From Vanilla planifolia (taxonomy: Eukaryota > Streptophyta > Magnoliopsida > Asparagales > Orchidaceae): a stretch of 64,000 nt of DNA. Below, piece after piece: positions 27,501-40,500 of the stretch (positions are counted from its first letter, which is position 1; every line of letters starts with the position of its first letter). The notes below the pieces were generated by a model that did no database searches, was not told the DNA's origin, and worked only from the letters and a program-made list of their open reading frames with translations. The DNA is taken from assembly GCA_023846275.1 (NCBI GenBank), contig CM043878.1:5573501-5637500 (forward strand), in the 5' to 3' direction. Made by a program: the position numbers and the translations under genes.

Positions 27501-30500
27501 TTTGTTCTAATTTATCCAAAATTTAACAATTGATTTAACATGAAATTTGACAAAGATGCATAAAGAAAATTCAACTAAGAAAATGATTGTGATTAAAAAA
27601 ATGAAATCTTAAGTGTTTCTAAAATCAAGAAATATTTGAGGATTTGAAAGAATTTAAATAAAGAGGTGTGTTTTTAAAAATTAACAAGTTAACATTCTAT
27701 TTCATAATAAAAAGAAACTTTTTCAAATTTGATATATATACCTTCAATCTTTTGAAATTTATTGAATACTTTAAGGTACTTTGAAGATCACTAATTCACC
27801 ATCTTCAAAAGTGCATGTCTTGTTTTTTATAAGTAAACTTGTTTCACATTAAACAAACCTATTAGAACAAAATGTTAAAAATTTAAGACGACTCATCAAA
27901 CACAAGGGTGACCTAATAAAACCGAGTTGATGTGAAGCTCTAAAAGCTTGGGTTATAGTTAAACTTACAAAAGTTGGTATCTTAGAAGTGAATCATAAGG
28001 AAAAATTTCAAATTGGAGGTGAATCATAAAAACTTCAAGTTATAATTTTTTTAATAGTAGAGTTTTCCTTACCTTGGTTAGGGGTGGACATAAGTTCTAG
28101 TTTAAATCGAACCATCTAAAAATTTTGATATATTTTTCTAATTTTTATTTTTTTAATTATTAAAATTTAAATTATGTATATATATAAATTTGAATATTAA
28201 GGTTTTCTATAAAAATAAAATTATTTCTATAAAGAATATTTGAAAAATAAATATGATCTAAAAATAATAATAGGAGTAAAAATATTTTAAAACCCACAAA
28301 TCACCTCCCTCTTATGGGATTCGCACATACTTCTATTTTTTTAGCAACTCGTTTAGATTAACGTTTATTTATTGCTTCTTGCATTCCATATCATATAATA
28401 AAGATGTTGTAATATCATAACTAGCCTCAAAACTTCTAATTATATCCAAAGTTGTTATAACATTATGAATAATTATACATAACAATAAAAATATAACAAT
28501 GCATATGTATATATTGTGATAGTATCCTTACACATTTCAAAATTGCTCTTTGATTGTATAACTCTACTATAATCTTAACTATTTGATTTGATATCTAAAG
28601 TATCACATTTTGTTAATTCAACTTCTTATAATAAGTATGTAACTTGTTTTGAAATTATATCATCTAAACTTTTCTTTCTTAGTATTTTAATTTCTCTATT
28701 ACCACCCTGTCATGCTCTCGACAATCATAAGGGGAATGATGATAAAATCCAAAGTACAAATCCTCACTTATTTTGTTCAACCACATGTTTAAATCAAAAT
28801 TCATCAAATTTTAGAAATCAATTTCTCTTTTGTAAATTATTCATTTTTTTCATGTATAACAATAATATAATCACATAATATAAAAAAATATATAATATCA
28901 CTAACAATCATTGCATATTTTAAACCACAAATAATACTAGAGAACACGTACCACAACCATCACAAATTGCAATAACAAATCCATAGAGTTCAAAAAATCT
29001 ATTATCTTTTCAAAACAAATATAGATGATATATCTACTGCTATTAAAATACAATATGAATAATATATAATTAATTTCATCATCAACCCAACATAACCATA
29101 TTATGAGATGAGCATTGCCTTTATTCTTCTCATGCATACCTGAGCTCTTTGGCTCACTCTATTTTCTTTATCGATGTTGTGAAATTGATTGACTTGTAAT
29201 ATAAGTATGGGATGAGTATTGAAAAAGCTTATTGAATAAATCATGAATAAATAAGACAACATAACAATAATGTAATTAATAATAATAGAAACAACTCAAA
29301 GCATAAAATGACAAAAGTAAATAGAATCAAACTATACGATGCATGGGCATTAATAGGAAAATAGTCTCATTTATTTTCTTTTTATCTCTCTTATTATGTC
29401 TTTTCTTATTTATTTATTTAATTTTCTTTCTTATTATGGTTTTATTTCTCAATTAGGGTCCTATTTCTTATACGACTATTATCTTTGTTCACTGTAACAT
29501 ACCATATTCATATTCATAACAAAACCTATCAAAAGATTTTTTATAGGGAAGATCACCCGTAGGCATATATCAATTAGTGAGAAACATATCATATCTCACT
29601 AGTATGACTCTATAAATCATTTTTAACCACTTTATGAACCTAAAGGTAAGCTGCTGATAAATCTTTGGCATGAGCACACACCTACACCTAACCACCGTAC
29701 AAGTTAACAACTCATCATGTCATGTTATAGCATGGAATGTCATGTTATAGCATGGCTTACGATTGTACTTAGCTGCCCTGCGAATCCAAAGGCAAGCTAG
29801 TGACAACATTAGCATAGTCTTGGATGCCATACCCAAGCCAAGGGATAATGTATTAGGGAAACTAATATTTCAATTATTCAAATATTTCTCAATTTATTTT
29901 TTCATTTCATGATTAACTCAAAATTATTAAGTCAAGTAGATTCTAATAAAGCATAAAACAAAATGTCTTTTTGAACATATCTCATGCCAAATCATAGGTC
30001 ATATTTATAAAGGATTATATTTTATCAATGTAACGTGTTCAAGTCATAATATGCTAAAAACATAACATAATCAAGCATACTTATATCATAGTTCTTCGAT
30101 TTACCTACTTTATCTATGAAATTGCTTGACTTCTTGAGCGAAATTCTTTTTTGATGTTGCCAATTAGAAATTACATCTTATGATTACTATATGATTTTTG
30201 TTTTTCTATGCTTTCTCACAATTTTAAATAAGATAAAATGCTCCAATCACATATTCAAGCTCATTTGATGTAATATACCTCAAATTATGCAAATTACATA
30301 AACAAACTTAAATTCACAATAAGGAAATAATGCCACTTTGCTTTTTCTTTATTATTTTGTAATTAAATTTGAGAAATGCAAACTTTCCATTACTTGCTCT
30401 CTCCTCAGGAAAGCACCTTAGCTTTCCTTCCACAAAAAACTTGTTTCCGACACTCCTCTTCCTCAATTTTGCCAAACACTATGCCAAAGCAACAACGGAC

Positions 30501-33500
30501 TCACTTCCTCTTTGTTGAGGTCCGAGTGACGAAGCCATAACGAGAAGGCATGACAAAGCAGTGATGTAACACAAAAGCTATGGTTTCGATAAGAGGCAAA
30601 AAATTCTAAGGTAAGGTTTAGCACAAACCTACTTGGCTGAACATGCGGAGACCCAAGCCACTTCCTTGGTGTGATCTAGTTGCATGACGGCAAAAAACAA
30701 GGGGGTTTGAAACCTCCTCTTCCTATGTTTGCTAAGTGAGAGAAAAAATGGGGATTTAGGGATCTATAGGGCATTAGATTGGGAAGGCAAGGATTCTAAA
30801 ACATTAATAATTCATTAACTAATAACTAATTTCTTATTAGTCTTTAAATTCAAAAATCTATAACAATCCCAAATGAATTCTGATTGAAAAAAAACAAGTG
30901 CCGTTAAACTAGCCTTAGCAAACTTAATCTAGAGACAATTATTTTGAAGATTTTAAATATTTGATTTATGATAGATAATGAGATACATAGTAGAAAAGGC
31001 TATTTAGCTTAACAAAGCACATCATTTTCAAATTATCAAAATTTGCATGCTAAGAGCTTACATGACATTAAATTCATTTGATAGAATTTAAATAGGTCAT
31101 TTTAGCAAATTTGGAATATTGCACATAAAGCTTAGAATGAGATTCTTAGGAGTTGTTGGGCGGTTGATAGTGATGACGAAGCAATGCTTTGTATTGAGTC
31201 CAAGTGTAGTATCTTATACTCGAAGATCACCATCACCATCAGTTTCTTCACTTTTTTTGTGGTTGAGGCCTCTATCTTTTATCTCAATTTAGATATAAGC
31301 CTTCTCTCTTTCAAATGAGACAAGTAATCTTTCATTAGATTATTGTATCCTCTCAGTGAGAGTTTCAGAATGACCTAATCTTCTTCCTTTATAATGGCAC
31401 AATATGGATGAAGAGATGTTGTAAGTTGTGAATGGGTCTTGCTTCCCTAGGAGATCAGGTCTATTTGGATATTATTTGGATGACCGTGCAGGTTGGCCAA
31501 ATTCAATTGACACCATGAGGAACTGATGGGCATTTGTGCAAAAAAGGAGTCTGCCCTTATCCACTTTTTCCGTTTTTTTTCTTTATCTTTGCTTACATGA
31601 TTTAAGCTTGCCTTTTTGGATTTCGTGCATGCAACTGCAAGGAAAATAAATGCCAGGAATGAGCTTTTGGTGCTGTTTTAGACACCTTTTTTTGGTCGAT
31701 AACCATTAGCACTTGCCATACATTTTATGTTCAATGTTGTGCAAAATTGGAATCTTCTCCTTAAGACGCTTGATAAACCCTGGCTATTTGCTTTCTTCTT
31801 TTTTCTCCATCCTTCAAAGGTAGGTCATCCATGTTTTCATTTTGAAGCTAATCTGTCTTTTAAATATTTGGTTTCTTCAACCCACTTGCGTTTGTATTCT
31901 ACTTAAGTTCCATTTTTTAGTAGTGAAGCAGTGAGTTCAGTATGATAGTTAGAATCTGATTTGTGAGACTGCAATTTGAAGTATTTATTTCTCACTATTT
32001 GAGCAGTTATTTATTCTATACATTTCCTCTTTCATTTGATGCCTACAGCAATGTAGCTGCAGGGAGGCTGTTTGGCATACCGTTATGTGGAACGCATTCA
32101 CATGCATTTGTCAGCTCTTTCATGGTTGGTATTAACAATTTTTTTATGCCTATGAATATGTAGTACTATGTACAGGTAATGGCCAAATAAGCATCAATCT
32201 TGTTTAGAAGGATTTGCAGGCTTTTTGCCGAATTTCTACTCTTTTGTTTGTATTTTACAATAGTTCAATAGTCACACCTAGGAACCAAATAACTGAAAAG
32301 TTATATAAAATTCAGAATGGTACGGTAATTATTTGTTCTAAAATATTAATTGTTGTATTATACTAGAACTTCTAGAAAGGCTAAGCTATTCAAGAACAAG
32401 AACTCTGTTTTTGTGTAACCAAAAGTTGCATCCCTTTTTCTCATATTAGAACCAAATCTTCCAAACTTTTATCAAAGAAATAACTTCAACTAAATAAAAA
32501 TTGACCATGCTACAACTGCCAAGTTATTGTAGGCCCTTGACACGTCGGCCCTTCTTTATCTAAAAACATATTCGGTGTCATGGCTCTCATGTTCCATACA
32601 TAAAATAATTTCTTAAACCAATTCCCTTGTATTAAAAGGAATATTGGTCCAAAATAAAACTTCGTCATTTCCTGAAAACTAGTTTATTGAATGAAACCAA
32701 TGTTTTAAAGGTATTTAAAGTTGATTTGGTGTTAAAAATATATGGAGCATTGATGATTCAAATTCTTCCACAACTCAAAAACACTTCTACAAGGGTTGTG
32801 AAAACAATTCAGAGATGCTTAGCATTATATGCCAAGTCCATGACACAAAATAAACCTTCGCAATGATTTGCCAACTAGAAAATGGAGGCCCTTGGAGGTG
32901 TAACAGAATATTGTCAATGTCTTGCTTAATCCTCACTTGTGATGCATGAGGGTTAGGTTAACAATTTGACCCTTTGTGAAGTCCACATCACAATATCCAA
33001 GTCTAGATGCTGTTTGCTACTGCTTTTGTTGTTATTGGATGACATTCTTCTTGAGCTAGTTGTCCAATTCTAATAAGTCTATGACATGGTGGTAGACAAC
33101 CCTATTCGTGCCATATTGTAGCTATAGCACATGTGCATTGATGAGAAACAAGCATGCATGAAGTAAGAAGTGTGCTGTTGGCTCAAAGGCAAGGGGTATT
33201 TACTACCTAGTCTATTGAACTTTATAAATCCAATCTTTAAGAGGTAGCTCTATCCTTTTGAGATTCCTCACTTCTTTATTATGTCTTTTGCTTGTGAGAT
33301 GGTTTCTTTGTTAGGTTTAGGAGGCTATTACCCATTTTTGGCATTTAGATTTTTGCTCTTGCACTTGTATCATTTATGTTTCCTATCATTAATGGATTCT
33401 TGTCATCTTGGTTTCTTGGTATTCCCTTGCTAAAGGGCATTTTTAGATAAAATCCTTGTTCCCCTTATCTTCTTATTTTATTATTTTCATCATTTTACAA

Positions 33501-34510
33501 TCAAAGATACCTTATTTTGCCCAATTGTCAAATTAATCATTGTCATGAACATTTTGAACCAAATAACCTATTGATATTTTTTTTGGTTCCGTCTATAGAA
33601 AACAATTGCTAGAATTTCAATGACAATGAGGTCAAGGAGGTTATGTGTAATAAAGGAAGCCTCTTCTCTACCTCAAAGACAACCCTCTTAGATCCCACTA
33701 AAAGAGCAACCCCCAAATGCAATTATCATCAACCAATTCTTCCATCTTATGAGGTATTTGATAGATTTCTTCATTACCATGCTAACTAGGATAGTGGAAT
33801 AAATCCATGCTTTGTAGATGTTAGGTCAGCATGCACTTATAGTTTAAGTGTCTCAGTATCCCTATAAACGAAGCTTGTGGTTCTTTGAGATCATAGTCTA
33901 TCATTGTTGTTGAACTTGTTAACATGCACTGCTCACTCCAGTCATTGTTGTAGTGCCCGCCTAACTCTCTGATAGTTAGATTATAGAAATTCAACTAAAT
34001 TTGTGGTGATGAATTTGGTGTGGGGAGGGGAGTTGAGGGGATGGAGGGGTGGCTTGGTATAGTTGCTTATGTTTGAAGAAGAATGGACTTAACTCATCTT
34101 GTTGGACAAAATCTACACTTTATTGGATTGGCTTCTTGATTTTCTTATGGCATTGTTCAGGAGGAGATCTTGAAGAGAATTGAGCTTTCAAAGAGGTTTA
34201 CTATCTTTGGCATTAGAGGAAAAAGAAGGAGAAGAAGAAGAAGAAGAAGAAGAAGAAAGAATATAAAGAAGACAGGAAGAGTAGGAAGAGAAGAAGAAAG
34301 AAGAAAATAAAGAAAGAAGAGAAAGAAAAAGAAGAAGAAAGAAAAAGTAGATGTAGATGAACAAACTAGAAGAAAGAAAAATGAGAAAAAGAAGAAAATG
34401 ATTATAAAGAATAAGAAAGAAGAATGACGAAGAAGAAAGAAGAATAAAGAAGAAGAAAGAACAAGAAGAATAAAAAAAAGGAGATGAAGAAGAAGAAAAA
34501 AAGAAAAAAA

Positions 34511-34547
<37 letters not shown>

Positions 34548-37500
34548 TAAGACGAATGAATGAAGAGGATGATGAAAAAAGATGAAGGGAGAAGCAAAAG
34601 ATGAACGATAAATAAGAAGAGGAAGGAGGGGGAGACAATAGAAGGATGACTTTTTTATTGAATGTGTCAAGAAAAATACAAGCTCCTGCACATGCATTCA
34701 GAGAAGTTGATCCTCCACCTTTTTGAGCTTCTCCTAGAAGTTAAAGCCAAGATCCTATCATCCTAAGACTTTGCCATCTTGTTTATGGTATGAAGGATTG
34801 TGTTATTAGCATTAGCCATATATTTGGAGCTTTGTAGTTATCTTGACAATTGGCAGTCATTTGATACCAGTGTTCAATTTGAAAGCTCATTGATTCCTAT
34901 TTCTAATTCAAGTAGATATGCTACACATCATCAGCAAGAATACCAAGAATGTTGAAGACATTCATCATCATGTAGAGCTTAAAAGCAGCTTTTCTAGTGC
35001 ACAAGTTCTTCTAAGGGTTAAGATGAAAATTTTTGCACCCTTGATAATTAGATTATATATTTACAATCAACTCCTTCCTTACATATGTTAGTTCTACATT
35101 AAACTTCACTTCATAGCTCTGTGAGATCCTTTTTATCATGCTTGAGATTCTTTTACTAAAATGAACGACAGTAACGGATGTTGGCTCAATCCGAAGGAAA
35201 TTATTGCTATGAAGTACTTAAGCTATTATCTTCACTTACAATTAGCTTCAATATAAATTCACATCTCTTGATTATATTTTCTCTACTAATTATGATCCCA
35301 TTAGAGTCCAATCATTTTTAATAGAGAAAGTTGAAATTTGGTTCAAAAAGAGGAGGTAAATTACTCGAAATAAAATTTTTTATTTTTTAAAAATTTATTT
35401 AAAGAAAAATTTTTATTTTTTAATAAGCTCGAACATGTCTCTAAAATTAATTTTGTTCAAACTTTAATTTTATTTTAAAAGATATTAATTTTCTTTTAAT
35501 AACAAATTTTTATAAAAATTATAAAATAGAAAATTAATAGATAATTATAAATCACATCAATGATTTTTATGTGATTTGACTCAAAATCAAGCTTAATTCA
35601 GCCCCCACAAAAACAAGAAAAAATAAAATTAATTAATATAATTTTTTTTGCCAAAAGACGGGTACACTGAACTCTCATTACAGCAAAACAAAAAATTTAG
35701 TTTATAATGACTTCACAACAAAATAAAATTGACAGTAGAAAAAAGTTCGATAATACAAAACCATACTTAATACTAACAAAAATCCTATGCTTGATGAAAT
35801 GTTAAATAAGACATAAATGTGTTATGTTTTTAATTAAATCAATTAGGAAGAAAATTGAGAACTTAGTTGATTTAAAAAGAAAGGAGAGTTTAGAGCTCAA
35901 AGATGAAGTAGCGAATGGAAGTGACAATGAGCTTCGATTGTAATGGCTTCAATGACTTCAAATTTTTCTCCCAAATTTATCAAAATTTTATAAAAATTCA
36001 TCAATCAATTATCTTAAAAAGTTCTCTTATTCATAGACATTTTTAATGGCTAAAACAATTATTAAACAACCTAATTAGTTGTTATTGTTTATTTTAATTA
36101 AAATAAATTGACATAGATCTTAATTAGAAACTTAGGTATTAATATTTTAATAATGGTGCAAATAGCTAAAAAATAAAGACTAAAATTGTTGTTACACAAA
36201 CGGTCTATCAAACGTCATTAGGACCATCCGATTTGGATCAACGAAAATGAGAGCCGCACCGTTAGAAAGAATATTGACTGTTTTGAGTAGCTACATTTAA
36301 ATTGGCACTATTTTTGAAAATAAGAATTTGATTTGGATCGCTAGATCTCAATCATGATTCGATGACTGAATTTAGATCTTATGTGCATATTAATTTTGGA
36401 TTGTGCGATCACGAAATTGCGTGATCAAGCGGCTGATTGAATAAGCTTATTTAAAAAGACTAATGAGATAATGATTGTTCAATCGTGAAGTTGAGCAATC
36501 GAATAGTGGAAATTACTCTCACAATTTGGAAGTTAGTCACGTGAATAGAAGCGTTATATTTAGTCCCACATGTCTTATTTTCTTGAAGGATTTGTGTTTT
36601 AAGCCTTTTTTTATGACATTCAAACATTCTTGACATTGGGTTTCGTTGTCCCCTAGTTCACTCGATAAGTAATGACCCATGCTACTAGTAATTATTAATT
36701 AATTAACAGATGCAGGAGTCATGCCTCAATCCAATATAGTTATATTTAACTTTGGGAGTTATGTCCTAACCCGATAATTGTAGTGAATTGGGCTTAAGAG
36801 TAATGTTGTGATCCAAGATGTAGGGTTTAATGTTATGGTTGTTTAGGTTAAATAGAGTAAGATTTTTTTATTATTGTTATTTTAATTGTTATTAATATTA
36901 TTATTATTTATTATTTATTTATTTATTATTGAAATATACGTTTTACAACAAGTTATTAAAAGAAGATTTTCAAATATATAATCTAGATCAAATGATTCTT
37001 AAAATAGTTAATGTAAGATAATTAATATTTTAGAATCCTAATATTTTTCCAAAATAATTAATTTGAATAATTGTTAATTTTTGTGTCTTGTAAGAGTGCT
37101 TTTACTCAAACTTAATATTCTAATTAAAATAAAAGTAAAGTATCTAAAATTAAACTCGAAATGAATCTCTTAGTGATTTTTCACTTCAATCAAGACGATC
37201 TTCATAGGATTTGACATTTGTTCATCTTTTTTAAGATTCTCATAAACTTGAACATTAGCTATCTAAAATTTGAAAATTTATTCAATCAAATTGATTAGAA
37301 ACAATCAGAGTTTATTATTATCAAATAGAACACCATGGTTAGAGGTTAACATTATAACAATCTCACTTTTGATGATAATAAAACTTTTAATAAAATTGAT
37401 AAAATATAAATTATTTATAAAAGGTTTATGCAGAATAATTAAAAATAAGTTTTTCTTATATGTATGTTATGACTAGATTAAAGTTCTCATTTAATTTAAG

Positions 37501-40500
37501 TTTATTTTTTTTTCAATTTTTATTTTTGTTTTTTGTTATTACTTAAATGAACTCTAAGTATTGTAAATCATTCATAATCTTAATGTTTTGTAAAATTATC
37601 AACCAATTGATCATCTAGTTTGTTTCTAAAAGCCTATTTTGTTCTAATTACATTCTTATTTGATGGTCTAGGCTTTAACTCCTACAAATCTTTTTAAATT
37701 GATTTAATTCCTTATTCATAATTATTATCTAAAATTTATTATTTAAAACATCTTGTATTAAGATTGGCTCAAAATTTGTTACAAAAGTTTAATGACTTTG
37801 ATAAGATTTAGTTTTAACATCATTCATAATTTCACATACAACTTATTATTAAATTTTGAGGTTTTAAAGCTTATATTTTTTAACTATCTTTTTCTTAAAT
37901 ATTTCATTTGAGTTTTTTACTTAGTTTCTCAAAAATCTTATTTGTTCATCATCTATGCTGAAATTGATTCATCAAGGTTTGCATGCATAGATTCTTTTAC
38001 TTAATTTCAATTTTTAGATTTAAGAACGTAGATTATTTTGAGTTTAACACATTTAAGAATAGTTGAACTACAATTTTTCTTCATTATCCATGCAAAAGTG
38101 GAAAATTTAGAATGAATATTAACTATAATTCTACATGCATTTAAAGTATGATCGGGTAACATGCAATAATGACATGTAAGTTTGTTATTATAACTATTTA
38201 AAATATTAATATACTTATGCAGATGAGATTTTATAAGCATTTGTAATAGAAAGTTGTCTATTAATTTATTTTACTTTTGATAATGAGCAAGTAAAGTGAA
38301 AGGATTTAAATTTATTGAATTTCTTAACTAAAGATATATACTCATTAATTTTTTATACTAAATCATAATTGATATTTTTCATATTCTCTAAATAACTATT
38401 AACCTTTTCTCTAATTTTTTCATAATGACATAAATATTCACCATGTTCTTTTGTTTCTTTTATTTTTTACACAAATTTTTATATGTATTACAAATATAAG
38501 ATAATTGTTGGGCTAATTTTTCATTAGAGTAATTTACCACTTCTTTGTTTAAAGATATATGTTTTTTTTATTATCTCTGGCTATCATACAAAATAGTATT
38601 TCATTGTTTTCTTTCTCTTCACTTGTGCTAGTCTCCTTTGACTCACTCTTAGACTGTTTTCAATACCTTCTTTTGCTTAATCTTTTTTATTTCATTTTTC
38701 TCAATCGATCATTCGTAAGTTATTTTTAACTTATGCCAAATTTGATAAGTTGTTTTTAATTCACAATTCTGTTAAATTCAATAGTATTCAAGGTATAATG
38801 TAAAGAATTTGCACTTCTATCATTTAATTGTACTTTATAATTTTTTTTCATTCATTTCATTAAATAGTTTAGGTGCTAAAATCTTTTGAGTTTTTCTTAG
38901 TGGGAGAATTAAAAGAAGATTGTATTAATTTTCATATTTTTCTATCAACTGATCTCTGACTAGTCATTCTCTTTCAATAAAGATAATAATTACCACAAAA
39001 GAATGATGACCTATAATAAGATTTACATTCACCTAAACTTGTTGAAGCATGAATTTGAGTTATAGATGTCTCGAAAAATTTCTTCTCACTAAAAAGAGTC
39101 TTTGCTCTAATATCAATTGAAATGTAGTTCAAGAAGAGGTGTGATTTTATGAATAAAAATTTTGATCTCTTAAAAACTTATTTAAAAAAATATTTTAAAA
39201 TAATTTTTAATGAGTTTGAGCAATTCTTTAGAAGTGATTTTGTGTAGGCTTTAATTTTATTTTAAAATATATTTATTTTCTTTTAATAATAAATTTTAAT
39301 GAAAATCATGAAATAGAAAATTAATAAATATTTGTAAAATACAATAACGATTTTTAGATAGTTTAACTTAAAATCAAACCTATGTTTACCCTCAACCAAA
39401 ACTAAACAAAAACAAAATTAATTAATATAATTTTTTTGCTAAAAAATAAGTAAGCTTTACAATAAAATAAAATTGATAATAGAAAAGAATTTGATGATAC
39501 AAAACTGTACTTAATACAAACAAAAATCTTATGCTTGAGAAAATATTGAATAAGATATCAGTGTGTTATATTTTTAATAAATCAATTAGGTAGTAAAAAA
39601 ATTGAGAACTTAGTTGATTTAAGAAGAAAAGAGAATTTGGAGCTTGATGATGAAATAAGCAGCGCATGGAAATGGCAATGAGCATTGGCTGCTAATGGCT
39701 TAAATAACTTGAAATTTTTTTTTCTAATTTTATTAAAATATCATAATAAATTCATTAATTAATTATGATAAATCATCTATTTATAGGCATTTTTCAACGA
39801 GTAAAAGTAGTTACCAAACAGATTAATTAGTTGTTATTACTTATTTTAATTAAAATAGTTTGATTTTAATTGAAAAGTTAGATATTAATATTTTAATAAT
39901 GGCGTGAACATCTTGAAAATAATTGCTAAAATAACTATTACATAAACAGTTTGTCGGATGTCATTAGAATTGTTCGATTTGAATCATAAAAAATGAGAGT
40001 CGAATGATCATAAAGAATATTGACCATTTGATTGTGAAAACTGCATGATCAAACATCTAAATTTAAATTGATATTGTTAAAAAAGAGGATTTGATTTGGA
40101 TCGTTAGATTTCAATTGTGATCAGATGGTTGGATCTAAATCTTCCTCGTGGACTAGTTTTGGACTGTGCAATCGCAAGTTGCGCAATTAGACGACGAAAA
40201 TCACTCATGTAATTTGGAAGTCAGCCACGTGAATAGAAGCATTATGTTTAGTCCCACATGGCTTATTTTCTTTAAGGATTTGTGTTAATAAGACTTTTTC
40301 TGTTTCAATCAAACAACTTTAACATTGGGGTTGGCTACCCATTGGTTCGCTTGAGAGGTAATGACCCATGCTACCAATACTTGTTAATTGATTAACAAAT
40401 GCAGGAGTTATGCTCCAATCCAATATTATTATATTCGACTTCGAGAGTTATGTCTCGACCCGTTTACTGCAGCGAACCGAGTTTAGAAGTAATGCCCTAA

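Larger units (their letters stand above)
21329..31067 (-). mobile_element. Deleted Ty3/gypsy LTR retrotransposon in intron 5, with nested LTRs
   Basis: Two diverged direct repeats of about 2.1 and 2.4 kb (21329-23391 and 28708-31067), with TG at the outer left edges and CA at the right edges, bound the element. Just inside the right LTR the minus strand has TGGTAATAGAG (28694-28704), close to the initiator-tRNA-Met primer-binding site TGGTATCAGAG, which sets the element on the minus strand. A minus-strand gag remnant lies at 23940-24245. Pol is missing. About 4 kb of copia-type LTR sequence (24270-28340) is nested inside. Clean target-site duplications were not found. Confidence 0.75.
32125..35336 (+). 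other. NAPRT intron 6, 5' part
   Basis: First 3.2 kb of the 12,953-bp intron. It holds a diverged repeat (about 32790-33560) related to 41960-43440 and a purine tract (34216-34633), both listed separately. No coding sequence found. Confidence 0.6.

Noticed and set aside
34157..34697. Three long minus-strand open frames rich in Leu, Phe and Ser
   Set aside because: They are translations of the GAA/AAT tract; length arises from repeat composition, not coding constraint.
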